From contig CAXMMT010000050.1 of assembly GCA_964194555.1 (NCBI GenBank), forward strand, positions 1 through 64,000: a stretch of 64,000 bases of DNA, read 5' to 3'. This document shows, in pieces, positions 36,137 to 44,513 of this stretch. This DNA comes from SZUA-217 sp964194555. Its GTDB lineage: Bacteria; Actinomycetota; Acidimicrobiia; Spongiisociales; ZC4RG35. A program made the translations under genes and the position numbers. How positions within the stretch are numbered: position 1 is the first letter of the stretch; the number at the start of each line of letters is the position of its first letter. Below the pieces are notes generated by a model. That model was given only the letters and a program-made list of their open reading frames with translations. It made no database searches and was not told the DNA's origin.

Positions 36137-36544
36137 ATGCGCCAAGTGACTATCGCCCATGCCCACTGTGACCTCTATTGCGGTGTCTATGACCCGGCCC
36201 AGGCCAAGATCGAAGCCCTTTCGGTCATGAAGATCGCCCAGAAATACCAGGACTCAGACGATGAGGCTTTCAGGGCCCGCGCTCTCCAACTCAAAGAAGA
36301 GCGCGCCGAGGATGTGAAGCATCATCTGATGGTGCTCTGGGCGGACTTCTTCACCGCAGAACATCGTGAGGAGTTCTCGAATCTCGATGATCTCTTCTGG
36401 CGTGCGATTCACCAGGCAGGTGAGGCCAAGAAGTCGACTGACCCGGCCGAGGGCCAAACGCTCATCGGGCTGATCGACGAGATTGGCGACATCTTCTGGC
36501 AGACGGAGAAGGCCAAAGGGATGGGCGTCTATCCGCCCACCTAG
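36137..36544 (+). CDS. sodN: nickel superoxide dismutase precursor
   Basis: 135 residues. A 9-residue leader (MRQVTIAHA) precedes the nickel hook, which starts at H10 after cleavage, probably by the SodX domain encoded divergently. The hook is HCDLYCGVYDPAQAK: His1, Cys2 and Cys6 are present, but the usual Pro5 of HCxxPCGxY is Tyr. The rest is the four-helix body. GAAGGAG precedes the ATG. It dismutates superoxide in the cytoplasm. Confidence 0.93.
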   Translation: MRQVTIAHAHCDLYCGVYDPAQAKIEALSVMKIAQKYQDSDDEAFRARALQLKEERAEDVKHHLMVLWADFFTAEHREEFSNLDDLFWRAIHQAGEAKKSTDPAEGQTLIGLIDEIGDIFWQTEKAKGMGVYPPT

Positions 36545-36729
36545 TGGACTGTGCTGCTCCCAAACTTGTCTTTGACGCGATCGGCAAGCCGACCGGCCCA
36601 GGCCATGTCTTTGGACAGCAATGCCAGTCCGGCGACAATCGAGAGGATGCCAGGTCCAGGGAGGACCAGCATGAAAGTCCCCGCCACGATAAGCGTGAAC
36701 CCGCCGGTGATGCGTGCAATTCGGGCCAT
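36541..36729 (-). CDS. small PGPGW-type transmembrane protein
   Basis: 62 residues: one or two membrane helices around the VLPGPGILSIVAGLALLS core, then a charged tail. This is the putative transmembrane PGPGW family; function unknown. It converges with sodN, overlapping by 4 bases. TAGGTT (minus strand, 36736-36741) 6 bases before the ATG suggests a leaderless message. Confidence 0.75.
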   Translation of the reverse strand: MARIARITGGFTLIVAGTFMLVLPGPGILSIVAGLALLSKDMAWAGRLADRVKDKFGSSTVH

Positions 36730-36806
36730 GGTTGCAACCTAATCGAACGCTGCGGGTTCCGTAACCGGGGATGACCCTGATTTGACCCCGAGATAAGGGC
36801 TCAGGC

Positions 36807-38441
36807 TCAGTCGAAGACGTCCGACTCCAGCTTAGTGAAGACCGGTTTGACCTCGGCCAACGTCGTCCCACCCGCCACCGCAGGTGCGGCCCACTTTTTG
36901 ACCTGCGGGTCGAGGCCGATCAATGTTCCGATTGTCTCCGACGAAAACGGCAGATAGGGCGTCAGGGAGACGCGGATTGCTGAAATAGCCTGGATCGCGG
37001 TCCACAGGATTGTTCCGCCACGGACAGGGTCATCTTTCAACACCCTCCACGGTTCGGTCGCGTTCAGATAGGCGTTGACCTCGGCGGCAGCTTCCAGCGC
37101 GGTTCTCAGACCGGCCCGCAATTCCACCTTCTCGATGTGATCAGCGACCGCATCGAGTGTGGCCGGCCCGAGGTCGAGGATGACCTGATCGACTTTGGTC
37201 AGATCACCTGGCTCCGGAACGGCTCCGTCGAAATTGTTGGCACTCATCGAGAGCACCCGGTTGATCAGGTTGCCCCAGGTGGCCACCAGCTCCTCGTTGA
37301 CCCTCCGGATGATCTCATCGTCGGATAGGTCGGTGTCGTTCTGTTCGGGAAGAACGGCGGCGATGGCGTAACGGAGAGCGTCGGGTTGGAGACGGCCGGC
37401 ATAAAACCCGATCGAGTTTCCCACCCCCTTGGACTTGGAGGCTTTCTGGCCTTTGAACGTTATGTACTGGTTGGCCGGGACGTTGGTGGGCAGGTTGAGG
37501 CCGCCATGACCCATCAGCATCGCCGGCCAGATCACTGTGTGAAACGGGATGTTGTCCTTGCCCACTATGTAGTAGGACTCGGCCTCGGGGTCCTTCCACC
37601 ACTTCTCCCAAGCATCCGGGTCATCGGTCATCGAGGCCCACTCGATCGAGGCCGACAGATAGCCGATCACGGCGTCGAACCACACATAGATCTTCTTCCC
37701 GGGACCGAGGTCGTCAACCGGAACGTTGACACCCCAGTCGATATCCCTGGTCATTGCCCTGACCGGCATGTCCTCGACCATTCCCAGCGCCCAGTTCTTG
37801 ACGTGCTTTCGCCAGGTGGTTTGGGACTCGATCCACTCCCGAAGCCGGTCAGCGAAGACCGGGAGCTGCAAGAAGAAGTGCTCGGTCCTACGCAACTCGG
37901 GTATCGCTCCGGTCAGCTTTGACCGCGGGTCGATCAGATCCGTGGCGTCCAGAGTGCGACCGCAGTTTTCGCATTGGTCACCACGGGCATCCGAGTAGTC
38001 GCAGTGCGGGCATGTCCCTCCGACGTAGCGGTCGGGGAGAAAGCGCCCGGCATCAGGGTCGTAGAATTGTTCGGAGCTGTCTTTGGTCAGGTATCCGGCT
38101 TCGAGCAGTGTGAGGAAGAACTCCTGGGTCACGGAGTGGTGATTCTCGGTCATCGTGGTGGTGAACAGGTCGAACGAGATTCCGAGCGTTTCCCAGTAAC
38201 CGAGAATCTCTGGGTGGTACTTGTCCACGACCTCCCGAGGCGTGATCCCCATCTCGTCGGCCTTGACGGTGATCGGTGTGCCGTTGGCGTCGGATCCGGA
38301 GACCATCAGAACGTCGTTGCCTGCGATGCGGTGGTAGCGGGCAAAGATATCGGCCGGTAGATAGGCGCCGCCCAGATGTCCCAGATGCAGCGGGCCCGAG
38401 GCGTATGGCCAGGCAACTGCGACAAGTATTCGACGACTCAT
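36807..38441 (-). CDS. metG: methionyl-tRNA synthetase
   Basis: 544 residues. HIGH motif as SGPLHLGHLGG near residue 15, a zinc knuckle with CPHC and CENC (about 143-161), KMSKS as QKASKSKGVGNS, and the anticodon-binding alpha-helical domain at the end. It lacks the C-terminal dimerisation domain of the longer E. coli form. TAAGCT (minus strand, 38448-38453) 6 bases before the ATG suggests leaderless expression. Confidence 0.97.
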   Translation of the reverse strand: MSRRILVAVAWPYASGPLHLGHLGGAYLPADIFARYHRIAGNDVLMVSGSDANGTPITVKADEMGITPREVVDKYHPEILGYWETLGISFDLFTTTMTENHHSVTQEFFLTLLEAGYLTKDSSEQFYDPDAGRFLPDRYVGGTCPHCDYSDARGDQCENCGRTLDATDLIDPRSKLTGAIPELRRTEHFFLQLPVFADRLREWIESQTTWRKHVKNWALGMVEDMPVRAMTRDIDWGVNVPVDDLGPGKKIYVWFDAVIGYLSASIEWASMTDDPDAWEKWWKDPEAESYYIVGKDNIPFHTVIWPAMLMGHGGLNLPTNVPANQYITFKGQKASKSKGVGNSIGFYAGRLQPDALRYAIAAVLPEQNDTDLSDDEIIRRVNEELVATWGNLINRVLSMSANNFDGAVPEPGDLTKVDQVILDLGPATLDAVADHIEKVELRAGLRTALEAAAEVNAYLNATEPWRVLKDDPVRGGTILWTAIQAISAIRVSLTPYLPFSSETIGTLIGLDPQVKKWAAPAVAGGTTLAEVKPVFTKLESDVFD

Positions 38442-38469
38442 TCAGCCAGCTTAGATTCGGGGACGTCGT

Positions 38470-39378
38470 CTATCGCGATGTGGCGATGCCAGGCTCGGGT
38501 ACATGGGGGGTCGCTCGCTCAGCCAGGATGACACCGGCGACGATCACCACCGCCCCTCCCAGGATGGCCGGTGTCAGTGTTTCGCCGAGGAAGATCACCG
38601 CAAGTGTGACCGCCACCACGGGAACGCTGTAGCCGGTGAGAGCCAGTCGAGAGGCTGGATTGAGCCCGGCGGCAATCAGGAAGGCCGTGAAAGCCAATGT
38701 GGTCCCAATGGCTCCGACACCGGCCAAAAGCCACCAGCTCGTCCCATCGATTGAGGCAACGTCGATATCCCATAGGAGTGGCACGGCAACGAACAGGACC
38801 ACAGTGTTGACGGTGAATTGCGGCAAGACCAGATCATCGCTTGGTACTTCGAGGGCGAATCTTCGGCTGAAGGCACCGCCGATGCCCGCCAGGATCACAC
38901 CCACTGTCACATACAGAACGCCGCGCCAGAGATTGTCGACGCCTTCCACCGTCGTGCCTCCGATGCCGACGAGGACAGCCGAACCGACCAAAGCGATCAC
39001 GAGTCCGGGCAGTGACCTGACCTGAAATCGTTCACCATCGACGACGAAGTGAGCGGCTGCGATGGTGGAGAGCGGTATCAGCGCGATGAGAAGGCCGCCA
39101 AGACTCACCGGGAGATCTTCGAGCGAGAGTGACATCAGAAGCATTGGCAAAGCCATTCCGACAATGCCCAATACGAAACCGCGCTTCCATGCCCTGACAC
39201 TTCGTGTGCCGAATCGTCCTGTTATGGCGATGACAATTCCGAGCGAGACCATTGCGAACGCCATCCGAATGGGAACCAAGGTGAATGCGTCAACCCCCCG
39301 CAGAATCACTGCGCGTGTGAGGACGGCCGATGCACCCCAGCCGAGCGTGCAGCCAATGAGGGGGGTCCAGGGGTTCAT
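38470..39378 (-). CDS. EamA/DMT family transporter
   Basis: 302 residues with ten hydrophobic helices in two EamA repeats. GCTLGWGASAVLTRAVILRG opens the first repeat; the second ends ALTGYSVPVVAVTLAVIFLG, then ETLTPAILGGAVVIVAGVI. Substrate unknown; relatives export amino acids or metabolites. Confidence 0.88.
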   Translation of the reverse strand: MNPWTPLIGCTLGWGASAVLTRAVILRGVDAFTLVPIRMAFAMVSLGIVIAITGRFGTRSVRAWKRGFVLGIVGMALPMLLMSLSLEDLPVSLGGLLIALIPLSTIAAAHFVVDGERFQVRSLPGLVIALVGSAVLVGIGGTTVEGVDNLWRGVLYVTVGVILAGIGGAFSRRFALEVPSDDLVLPQFTVNTVVLFVAVPLLWDIDVASIDGTSWWLLAGVGAIGTTLAFTAFLIAAGLNPASRLALTGYSVPVVAVTLAVIFLGETLTPAILGGAVVIVAGVILAERATPHVPEPGIATSR

Positions 39379-39443
39379 GAGGTGGGAAACCTAACCGTCC
39401 TAGCCCTCCGGCCAACCTCGCGGGTCGGGGGTCACTGGCTCAA

Positions 39444-39475
39444 TGAACAGCATCGGAATGCCGATATCCTGTTCA
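39444..39475 (+). promoter_or_regulatory. hairpin and leaderless -10 before lipoprotein gene
   Basis: TGAACAG (39444-39450) pairs with CTGTTCA (39469-39475), and inside it ATCGG pairs with CCGAT around AATG. TATCCT (39465-39470) lies 6 bases before the ATG, with no ribosome-binding site. The repeat may therefore act as a DNA operator over the -10, since a leaderless RNA would not contain it. Confidence 0.45.
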
Positions 39476-39476
39476 T

Positions 39477-40589
39477 ATGCGCATTCGCCCCATCTCATTC
39501 CTGATGGTTCTTGCACTTGTCGTCGCCGCTTGCGGTGGTGGCGAAGCCGGCAACCCGACGTCTTCACCGGATGCGACGACTACAACGGCACCCGAGGGGA
39601 CGACAACGACCGAGGCTCCGATTGAAGCCAGTTCGCCTGACGCCCTCCCACTCAGCTATGCCCTCGAGGCCGGGGCTACGTTCGAGTACGAGGTCGGAAT
39701 CGACCAGCAGATCGAGATGAGTGCCACGGGCGAGGCATCGGCCATAGGTGACGAGGAGATTCCAGGGAACGCCTCGATCAACCTGGTCGGCACGACGATC
39801 TTCACCCACTCCGTTGCCGAGGGTCCGGATCCGGACACATATGAGATCACGATCAAAGGTGACTTCACCGATCTTCAGATAACAGGGACCATCGACGGCG
39901 AGCCCATTGATCAAGCAGAACTCCCCGATTTTGCCGAGATGGAGGCCATCGACGTTACGGTTGTGGTCGACGAACAGGGCAACATCATCACCGATGACGA
40001 CATGTTTGGTGACGCCTTGGGCGGCGACCTCGGCGGTTTCGGCGACTTGGGCGCGCCCGGAATGGATCCCGGACGGTTCGTCGGCCCTCCCTTCGCCGAC
40101 CGCCCGGTGACGGTTGGTGATAGCTGGTCCGAGACCATTGAAATCCCGATGTTCATGAGCGGGGAGCCCATAGTGACCCAGATCGACAACGAGGTGACCG
40201 CCTCCGAGACGATTGACGGTCACGAAGTCCTCGTGATCGAAACCACCTCGACGACGTCGATGATCGATTTTGATCTTGCGGAGTTTCTCATCGGGTTCTT
40301 GCGGGCGTTCGTCCCGGGTGACGCCACGGACGAAGATAAGGCCGAGATCGATTCCATCACAGAGGAGCTTCGTTTCTTGCTTGTCATAGAGGAGACGGTT
40401 TCCAACATGACGACGTGGTTCGACGCCGAGGCGGGATACGCCCGTCAGGCCGAGTTCTCCATGAGCACGAGCATCGTCATGGACATCAACATGCCCGACG
40501 ACGAGACGGGTGAGATGGTCACGTTCGGGATGGAGATGAGCATCGCCCAGGATGTGACTTATCGCCTGATCGACGCCTCCAACGCGTGA
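39477..40589 (+). CDS. Thr-rich actinobacterial lipoprotein, function unknown
   Basis: 370 residues. Signal peptide with lipobox VVAACGGG, then a TTTT-rich linker. The acidic body has a VGDSWSETIEIPM segment seen in beta-rich DUF6263-like secreted proteins, but I cannot name the family with confidence. Gly/Asp-rich stretch GDALGGDLGGFGDLG at mid-length. Exposed on the outer face of the membrane. Confidence 0.65.
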   Translation: MRIRPISFLMVLALVVAACGGGEAGNPTSSPDATTTTAPEGTTTTEAPIEASSPDALPLSYALEAGATFEYEVGIDQQIEMSATGEASAIGDEEIPGNASINLVGTTIFTHSVAEGPDPDTYEITIKGDFTDLQITGTIDGEPIDQAELPDFAEMEAIDVTVVVDEQGNIITDDDMFGDALGGDLGGFGDLGAPGMDPGRFVGPPFADRPVTVGDSWSETIEIPMFMSGEPIVTQIDNEVTASETIDGHEVLVIETTSTTSMIDFDLAEFLIGFLRAFVPGDATDEDKAEIDSITEELRFLLVIEETVSNMTTWFDAEAGYARQAEFSMSTSIVMDINMPDDETGEMVTFGMEMSIAQDVTYRLIDASNA

Positions 40590-40610
40590 CAAGGGTCGTT
40601 TGTTGGTGAG

Positions 40611-41543
40611 ATGAGTTCCTCCGAAGTCTGGGAGCATGCCCGGGGATGGTCCGTGATGCGCCCTTTCGTCTATTACCAACGAGAGAACTTCATCCCTGAA
40701 GGTCTTATCGAGGGGCGCGACGTCATCGACTACTCCGCGGGTCTGGGGGATCTCTCGGCGTATGCCTCATCGTTAGGCCCGTTGAGCCTGATCGCCACGG
40801 TCCCAGAGGAGGGAGCGCCCTGTCCCCCACTGTTGCCGGATTCGGTGGAATGGGTGACCGGCGTCAGCGCTGACCGGATTGGCGAACTGCTACCCGCAGA
40901 GAGCGCTGACGTGATCTTGGCGCGCATGGTCATACAGTTCCCAACGGTCGAGAGCGATGCCGTCGATGTCGACCAGATCCTGGTGCAGATGCGCGGAGTC
41001 CTGCGCACAGCCGGCTCCATGGTCATCACGACCCACAGCTTCTTCTCGTTGCCGCGATTCAACGGTGACCATTCACTTGTCGACGACTATCTGGCGGCAG
41101 TCGAGGCCGACGTCCTTCCTCTCCTCGATGCGAAAAGTGCCTTTACCCGGGGAATCGCTCGGGAAACGGCGGGTCTCGTCGAGCTCGTGCGCTACCTCGA
41201 CTTGCCTCCACGGGAAGGCCCGCTCGGTCAGACGGGTTTCGGCCTGAAGATCCCGATGTTGGTCAACTCGGCCGTTGCGCAAGGCTTCACGGTCAACAGT
41301 GTTGAGGAAATCGAGCCTTTCACATACCCCACCGGCCTCCAGGAGAGCTTCGCCGACAACACCGACGCAATGATCGAGCTCGGAGATCGGGTGATGTCCA
41401 TCAAGCGGCGGTACCTCACATCCGTCGAGGCAAGGGATCCCTACCAGAGACCAGCCGTCTTGGCGAGAATGATTGCTGAGATTCGGCGGCTACTACCCGT
41501 GACGACCGTGCCGATCGTTCGTCTCTGCATAACGAAGAAGTAG
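40611..41543 (+). CDS. SAM-dependent methyltransferase-like protein
   Basis: 310 residues. The N-terminal motif VIDYSAGLGDLSAYASSLG resembles a degenerate class I SAM-binding loop, followed by SADVILARMVIQFPTVE as the post-II/acidic region and RGVLRTAGSMVITTHSFF. The E-x-G-x-G signature is weak, so activity is uncertain. Confidence 0.55.
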   Translation: MSSSEVWEHARGWSVMRPFVYYQRENFIPEGLIEGRDVIDYSAGLGDLSAYASSLGPLSLIATVPEEGAPCPPLLPDSVEWVTGVSADRIGELLPAESADVILARMVIQFPTVESDAVDVDQILVQMRGVLRTAGSMVITTHSFFSLPRFNGDHSLVDDYLAAVEADVLPLLDAKSAFTRGIARETAGLVELVRYLDLPPREGPLGQTGFGLKIPMLVNSAVAQGFTVNSVEEIEPFTYPTGLQESFADNTDAMIELGDRVMSIKRRYLTSVEARDPYQRPAVLARMIAEIRRLLPVTTVPIVRLCITKK

Positions 41544-41582
41544 TCGAATCACTGCTTGGCGTCGCCGATACTCTGCGCGTTG

Positions 41583-41978
41583 ATGACATCGAGAAAACAT
41601 GTATCGCTCTGGCTGATGTCAGTGTTCTACGTGGCCAACGGGGTGAACCACTTCGTCAATCCCGAGGCATACCTGCTGATAATCTCCGATTTCGTTCCCT
41701 GGGCGCTTGCGGTCGTCTACGTGTCTGGTCTTGCCGAGATCGTCCTTGGCGTCGGAGTCCTGTTCGCGTCGACACGGGTAATGGCAGCCTGGGGATTGAT
41801 CGTTCTGTTGCTGGCCGTCTTTCCGGCCAATATCAACGTGGCAGTCAACAATCTCGCGTTCCTCGGTACAGAGCCCAACACGGCACTGGCCTGGCTGCGT
41901 CTTCCCGTCCAGGTTGTCCTCATTGTGTGGGCGTGGTGGTACACGCGGTCCGACGAGGCTGGAACCGGGCCGGGGTAG
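41583..41978 (+). CDS. DoxX-like membrane protein
   Basis: 131 residues from ATG 41583; the frame is open from TTG 41556. Four membrane helices. FYVANGVNHFVNPEAYLLI and SGLAEIVLGVGVLFAST are typical of the DoxX family. Second DoxX-like gene in the window. Confidence 0.78.
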   Translation: MTSRKHVSLWLMSVFYVANGVNHFVNPEAYLLIISDFVPWALAVVYVSGLAEIVLGVGVLFASTRVMAAWGLIVLLLAVFPANINVAVNNLAFLGTEPNTALAWLRLPVQVVLIVWAWWYTRSDEAGTGPG

Positions 41979-41988
41979 TTCGCATTGT

Positions 41989-42843
41989 CTACCGCCGGGG
42001 GCGACCCCGCCATGTGGTGTAGACGTGTTTCATCATCGCCAGCGAGTAGGCGGGCAGAGTGTGCAGTTCTTCTTGATCTGGCGGCACATGAGGCTCATCT
42101 CGAGGCTCGGTGTCTCCGAGATTTCGCACAAGGATATCCACTGAGTTCGATTCCTCGTCTTCGTCTTCGGCTGGGATGTCCTCATCAAGCTCATCTATCT
42201 CCGGCTCAGAAACCGGATCGACGACAATCGGAAGCCGTATCGCAGAGGTCTTGGCCTCGACGAGCTCGCTCCGCATCTCCGATACTCTCTCTCTGAGGAA
42301 AACTGTCTCGGTTTCGGCCTTGGCCGCTCTCTCCCGGGCCTCTGCGAGCTGCTGACCCGCCTCATGGAGATTTCCCAGTTGTATCAGCATCTTGTTCCAC
42401 GCGTCGAGAGGGACCAGCATCGTCCCCTCGGGGATTTCCGGCTCCGCTGTGTCTTCTTCGATGGCTTCCGGTTCTCGTGGCTCTGGCTCCCGTTCTGGCT
42501 CCCGCTCTTGTGTGTCGATGATCGGTGGGGGCGTGGGCGTCACAAGTTTGCGTCCGAGCCTTTCCGCACGCTGCTGGATTCCTTTGAGCGACACCATCCG
42601 CAACTGACCGACGGGCGTCTCCTCCAGATAGGTGGGTACGGAGTCGCGTCGAGCCCACTTGCGAAGTGTGGAGACAGGAATTCCGGTGAGATCGGTAGCT
42701 TCGCGCAACGTGATCCAGTCGACGTCGTCGCGATCGACGTTGTCGGACCGCTGCTCATGCCGTCCCTTTGTGGCCTTTGATGAGCGAAGTGCCTCAGATT
42801 CCCAGAGAAAGGCGGTGTCGCTGTCAGCCATGGCCCGGATCAT
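41989..42843 (-). CDS. HTH (MerR/excisionase-type) DNA-binding protein with coiled coil
   Basis: 284 residues from ATG 42843, chosen because GGGAG lies 8 bases upstream; ATG 42831 is also possible. HTH at about residues 35-80 (WITLREATDLTGIPVSTLRKW). It is followed by a Pro/Glu-rich acidic linker and a heptad-like coiled coil (LHEAGQQLAEARERAAKAET) with a long acidic tail. It is divergent from the microcompartment operon, across repeat A, so it is a candidate regulator of it. The open frame continues to 43149 through the repeat; I reject that extension. Confidence 0.65.
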   Translation of the reverse strand: MIRAMADSDTAFLWESEALRSSKATKGRHEQRSDNVDRDDVDWITLREATDLTGIPVSTLRKWARRDSVPTYLEETPVGQLRMVSLKGIQQRAERLGRKLVTPTPPPIIDTQEREPEREPEPREPEAIEEDTAEPEIPEGTMLVPLDAWNKMLIQLGNLHEAGQQLAEARERAAKAETETVFLRERVSEMRSELVEAKTSAIRLPIVVDPVSEPEIDELDEDIPAEDEDEESNSVDILVRNLGDTEPRDEPHVPPDQEELHTLPAYSLAMMKHVYTTWRGRPRR

Positions 42844-42858
42844 ACGGGTAGCTCCCTG

Positions 42859-43020
42859 GTGGTGTGTCGCCCAAATAATCACCGCATCTCTCCGGCCCTT
42901 GACGCCCCTGGCTTCATCCTCCGCCTCAACGCATCTCGCCGATGCGCCTTCGTTGTGCGTCCTGGCCAGATGACGCCGAGGACTCGGACATATGCTGGCG
43001 CTATTTCCACGACACACCAC
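42859..43020 (+). repeat. palindromic MITE-like repeat, copy A
   Basis: 162 bp. Terminal inverted repeats GTGGTGTGTCG and CGACACACCAC are perfect, and weaker pairing continues inward. The central hairpin is CGCATC/GATGCG. It fills most of the gap between the HTH gene and the microcompartment operon. Its right end creates TAGGTT (43021-43026). Confidence 0.8.
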
Positions 43021-43055
43021 TAGGTTGGCGGCCGAGGAGGCCCCTGCAGCATCTG

Positions 43056-43667
43056 ATGACATCTTCGAGAGCCCAAGCAATGCCGTCAGAGGAGGAGGTG
43101 CGTTCCCTCGTCGAGCGAATTGTCGATGGTGTCGTTGATCACGAAACACAGTTCTTGCCTGAGGATTCTCTCGACCATACAGACTCCCAAGCCCCGGTCT
43201 TCGATCCCCTCGGCATCATCGCCGTTGGAGCCGACCACGGCGGCTATCCGCTCAAGGAGCGGATTTCGTTCAGACTGAAGGAAGCCGGCTGGGAGGTCGT
43301 CGACTGTGGAACCGACTCCAAGGAGGCGGTTGACTACCCGGAGTATGCCCTCGCCGTGGCCCGGAAGGTTGCTGATGGCGAATGCCGGTGGGGGATCATG
43401 ATCGATGGCGCCGGCATCGGGTCTTCGATGGTTGCCAACAAAGTGGCCGGTGTTCGGGCAGCGCTTTGTTACGACGTTTCCTCGGCTCGCAACAGTCGTG
43501 AGCACAATCACGCCAACGTCCTAACGCTTGGGGCGGGTCTCATCGGGGACGGGTTGGCGTGGCAGATCGTGGAGGAGTGGTTGTCCACTGAGTGGGCAGG
43601 GGGTCGTCATGCCCGTCGGGTTGCCATGATCGACGCGCTGGATCAGCAATACTCCAGACCTGAATGA
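43056..43667 (+). CDS. RpiB/LacAB-family sugar-phosphate isomerase, BMC-associated
   Basis: 203 residues from ATG 43056 (GAGGAGG upstream; ATG 43080 also possible). Residues about 10-28 form an amphipathic helix (EEEVRSLVERIVDGVV) followed by a linker: a typical encapsulation peptide. The RpiB core starts near 52 (GIIAVGADHGGYPLKERI), with SREHNHANVL. The position of the catalytic Cys in GxxxCGTGIG of E. coli RpiB is Asp117 (GIMIDGAGIG), so the substrate may not be ribose-5-phosphate. First gene of the microcompartment operon. Confidence 0.88.
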   Translation: MTSSRAQAMPSEEEVRSLVERIVDGVVDHETQFLPEDSLDHTDSQAPVFDPLGIIAVGADHGGYPLKERISFRLKEAGWEVVDCGTDSKEAVDYPEYALAVARKVADGECRWGIMIDGAGIGSSMVANKVAGVRAALCYDVSSARNSREHNHANVLTLGAGLIGDGLAWQIVEEWLSTEWAGGRHARRVAMIDALDQQYSRPE

Positions 43668-43679
43668 AGAAGTCGTGTC

Positions 43680-44513
43680 ATGAATCGTGAGGCTCTGGTC
43701 GAAGCCATCACCCGAGAGGTCCTCTCGGCGCTCTCCACTCGATTCGATATGGCCGAGACGGGAGACAAGGTTCGGGAGGTCGTCGCCAATGGCGCCGACC
43801 GGGTCGCCTTCCACGGTGAGGCGGCGGATGTCCCGCTCGATGTGGCGCAGTACATCGATCACACCCTCCTCGCGGCTGACGCAACGGCTGAAGACATCGA
43901 CGTTCTCTGTTCCGAAGCCGAGCAGTACGGGTTCGCCTCGGTCTGCATCAATCCCACATGGGTGAAACGGGCCGCCAAGAACTTGCGAGGAACCAGGGTG
44001 CCCGTGTGCACGGTCATCGGTTTTCCACTTGGCGCCACCACCACCGAAATCAAGGCCACCGAGGCAAGAAAGGCTCTCCGCGACGGCGCCCGTGAGATCG
44101 ATATGGTCATAAACATCGGAGCCCTCAAGTCGGGTGACCACGAACTGGTATACAACGACATCGCCAAGGTTGTGGACGCGTCTCGCGAGACGGGGGCGAT
44201 TTGCAAGGTGATCCTGGAGACAGCCCTCCTCACAGATGAGGAAAAAGTGATTGCTTCGGCGCTGGCGAAGAGAGCAAAGGCGGACTTCGTGAAAACCTCA
44301 ACCGGGTTCGGGCCCGGCGGAGCAACGGTCTATGACGTAGCCCTGATGCGCGAGACCGTGGGACCCGACATGGGCATCAAGGCGTCCGGTGGTGTTAGAA
44401 CTGCCGATGACGCCGAAGACATGATCGCGGCCGGCGCCACCAGGATCGGTGCTTCCGCGGGTGTGCAAATTGTTGGCGGATCAGATGGAGGAGATAGTGG
44501 CGAAAGGTATTGA
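43680..44513 (+). CDS. deoC: deoxyribose-phosphate aldolase, BMC-targeted
   Basis: 277 residues, longer than free DeoC (about 220-260). Residues 1-19 (MNREALVEAITREVLSALS) are a classical encapsulation helix, then a linker, with the core from about 58 (YIDHTLLAAD). Schiff-base Lys205 is in FVKTSTGFG, Lys234 in GIKASGGV, and Asp141 in EIDMVINIG. It splits 2-deoxyribose-5-phosphate into glyceraldehyde-3-phosphate and acetaldehyde. Its 3' end overlaps the BMC-T gene. Confidence 0.95.
   Translation: MNREALVEAITREVLSALSTRFDMAETGDKVREVVANGADRVAFHGEAADVPLDVAQYIDHTLLAADATAEDIDVLCSEAEQYGFASVCINPTWVKRAAKNLRGTRVPVCTVIGFPLGATTTEIKATEARKALRDGAREIDMVINIGALKSGDHELVYNDIAKVVDASRETGAICKVILETALLTDEEKVIASALAKRAKADFVKTSTGFGPGGATVYDVALMRETVGPDMGIKASGGVRTADDAEDMIAAGATRIGASAGVQIVGGSDGGDSGERY

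Noticed and set aside
36541..36560. CTAGTGGACTGTG as another repeat terminus
   Set aside because: Only a partial match to the terminus, with no arm or central homology on either side.
42844..43149. N-terminal extension of the HTH gene through repeat A (HLARTHNEG-type peptide)
   Set aside because: The same peptide appears wherever the repeat is read on the minus strand (also near 63.6 kb), so it is repeat sequence, not conserved coding. A ribosome-binding site marks ATG 42843.
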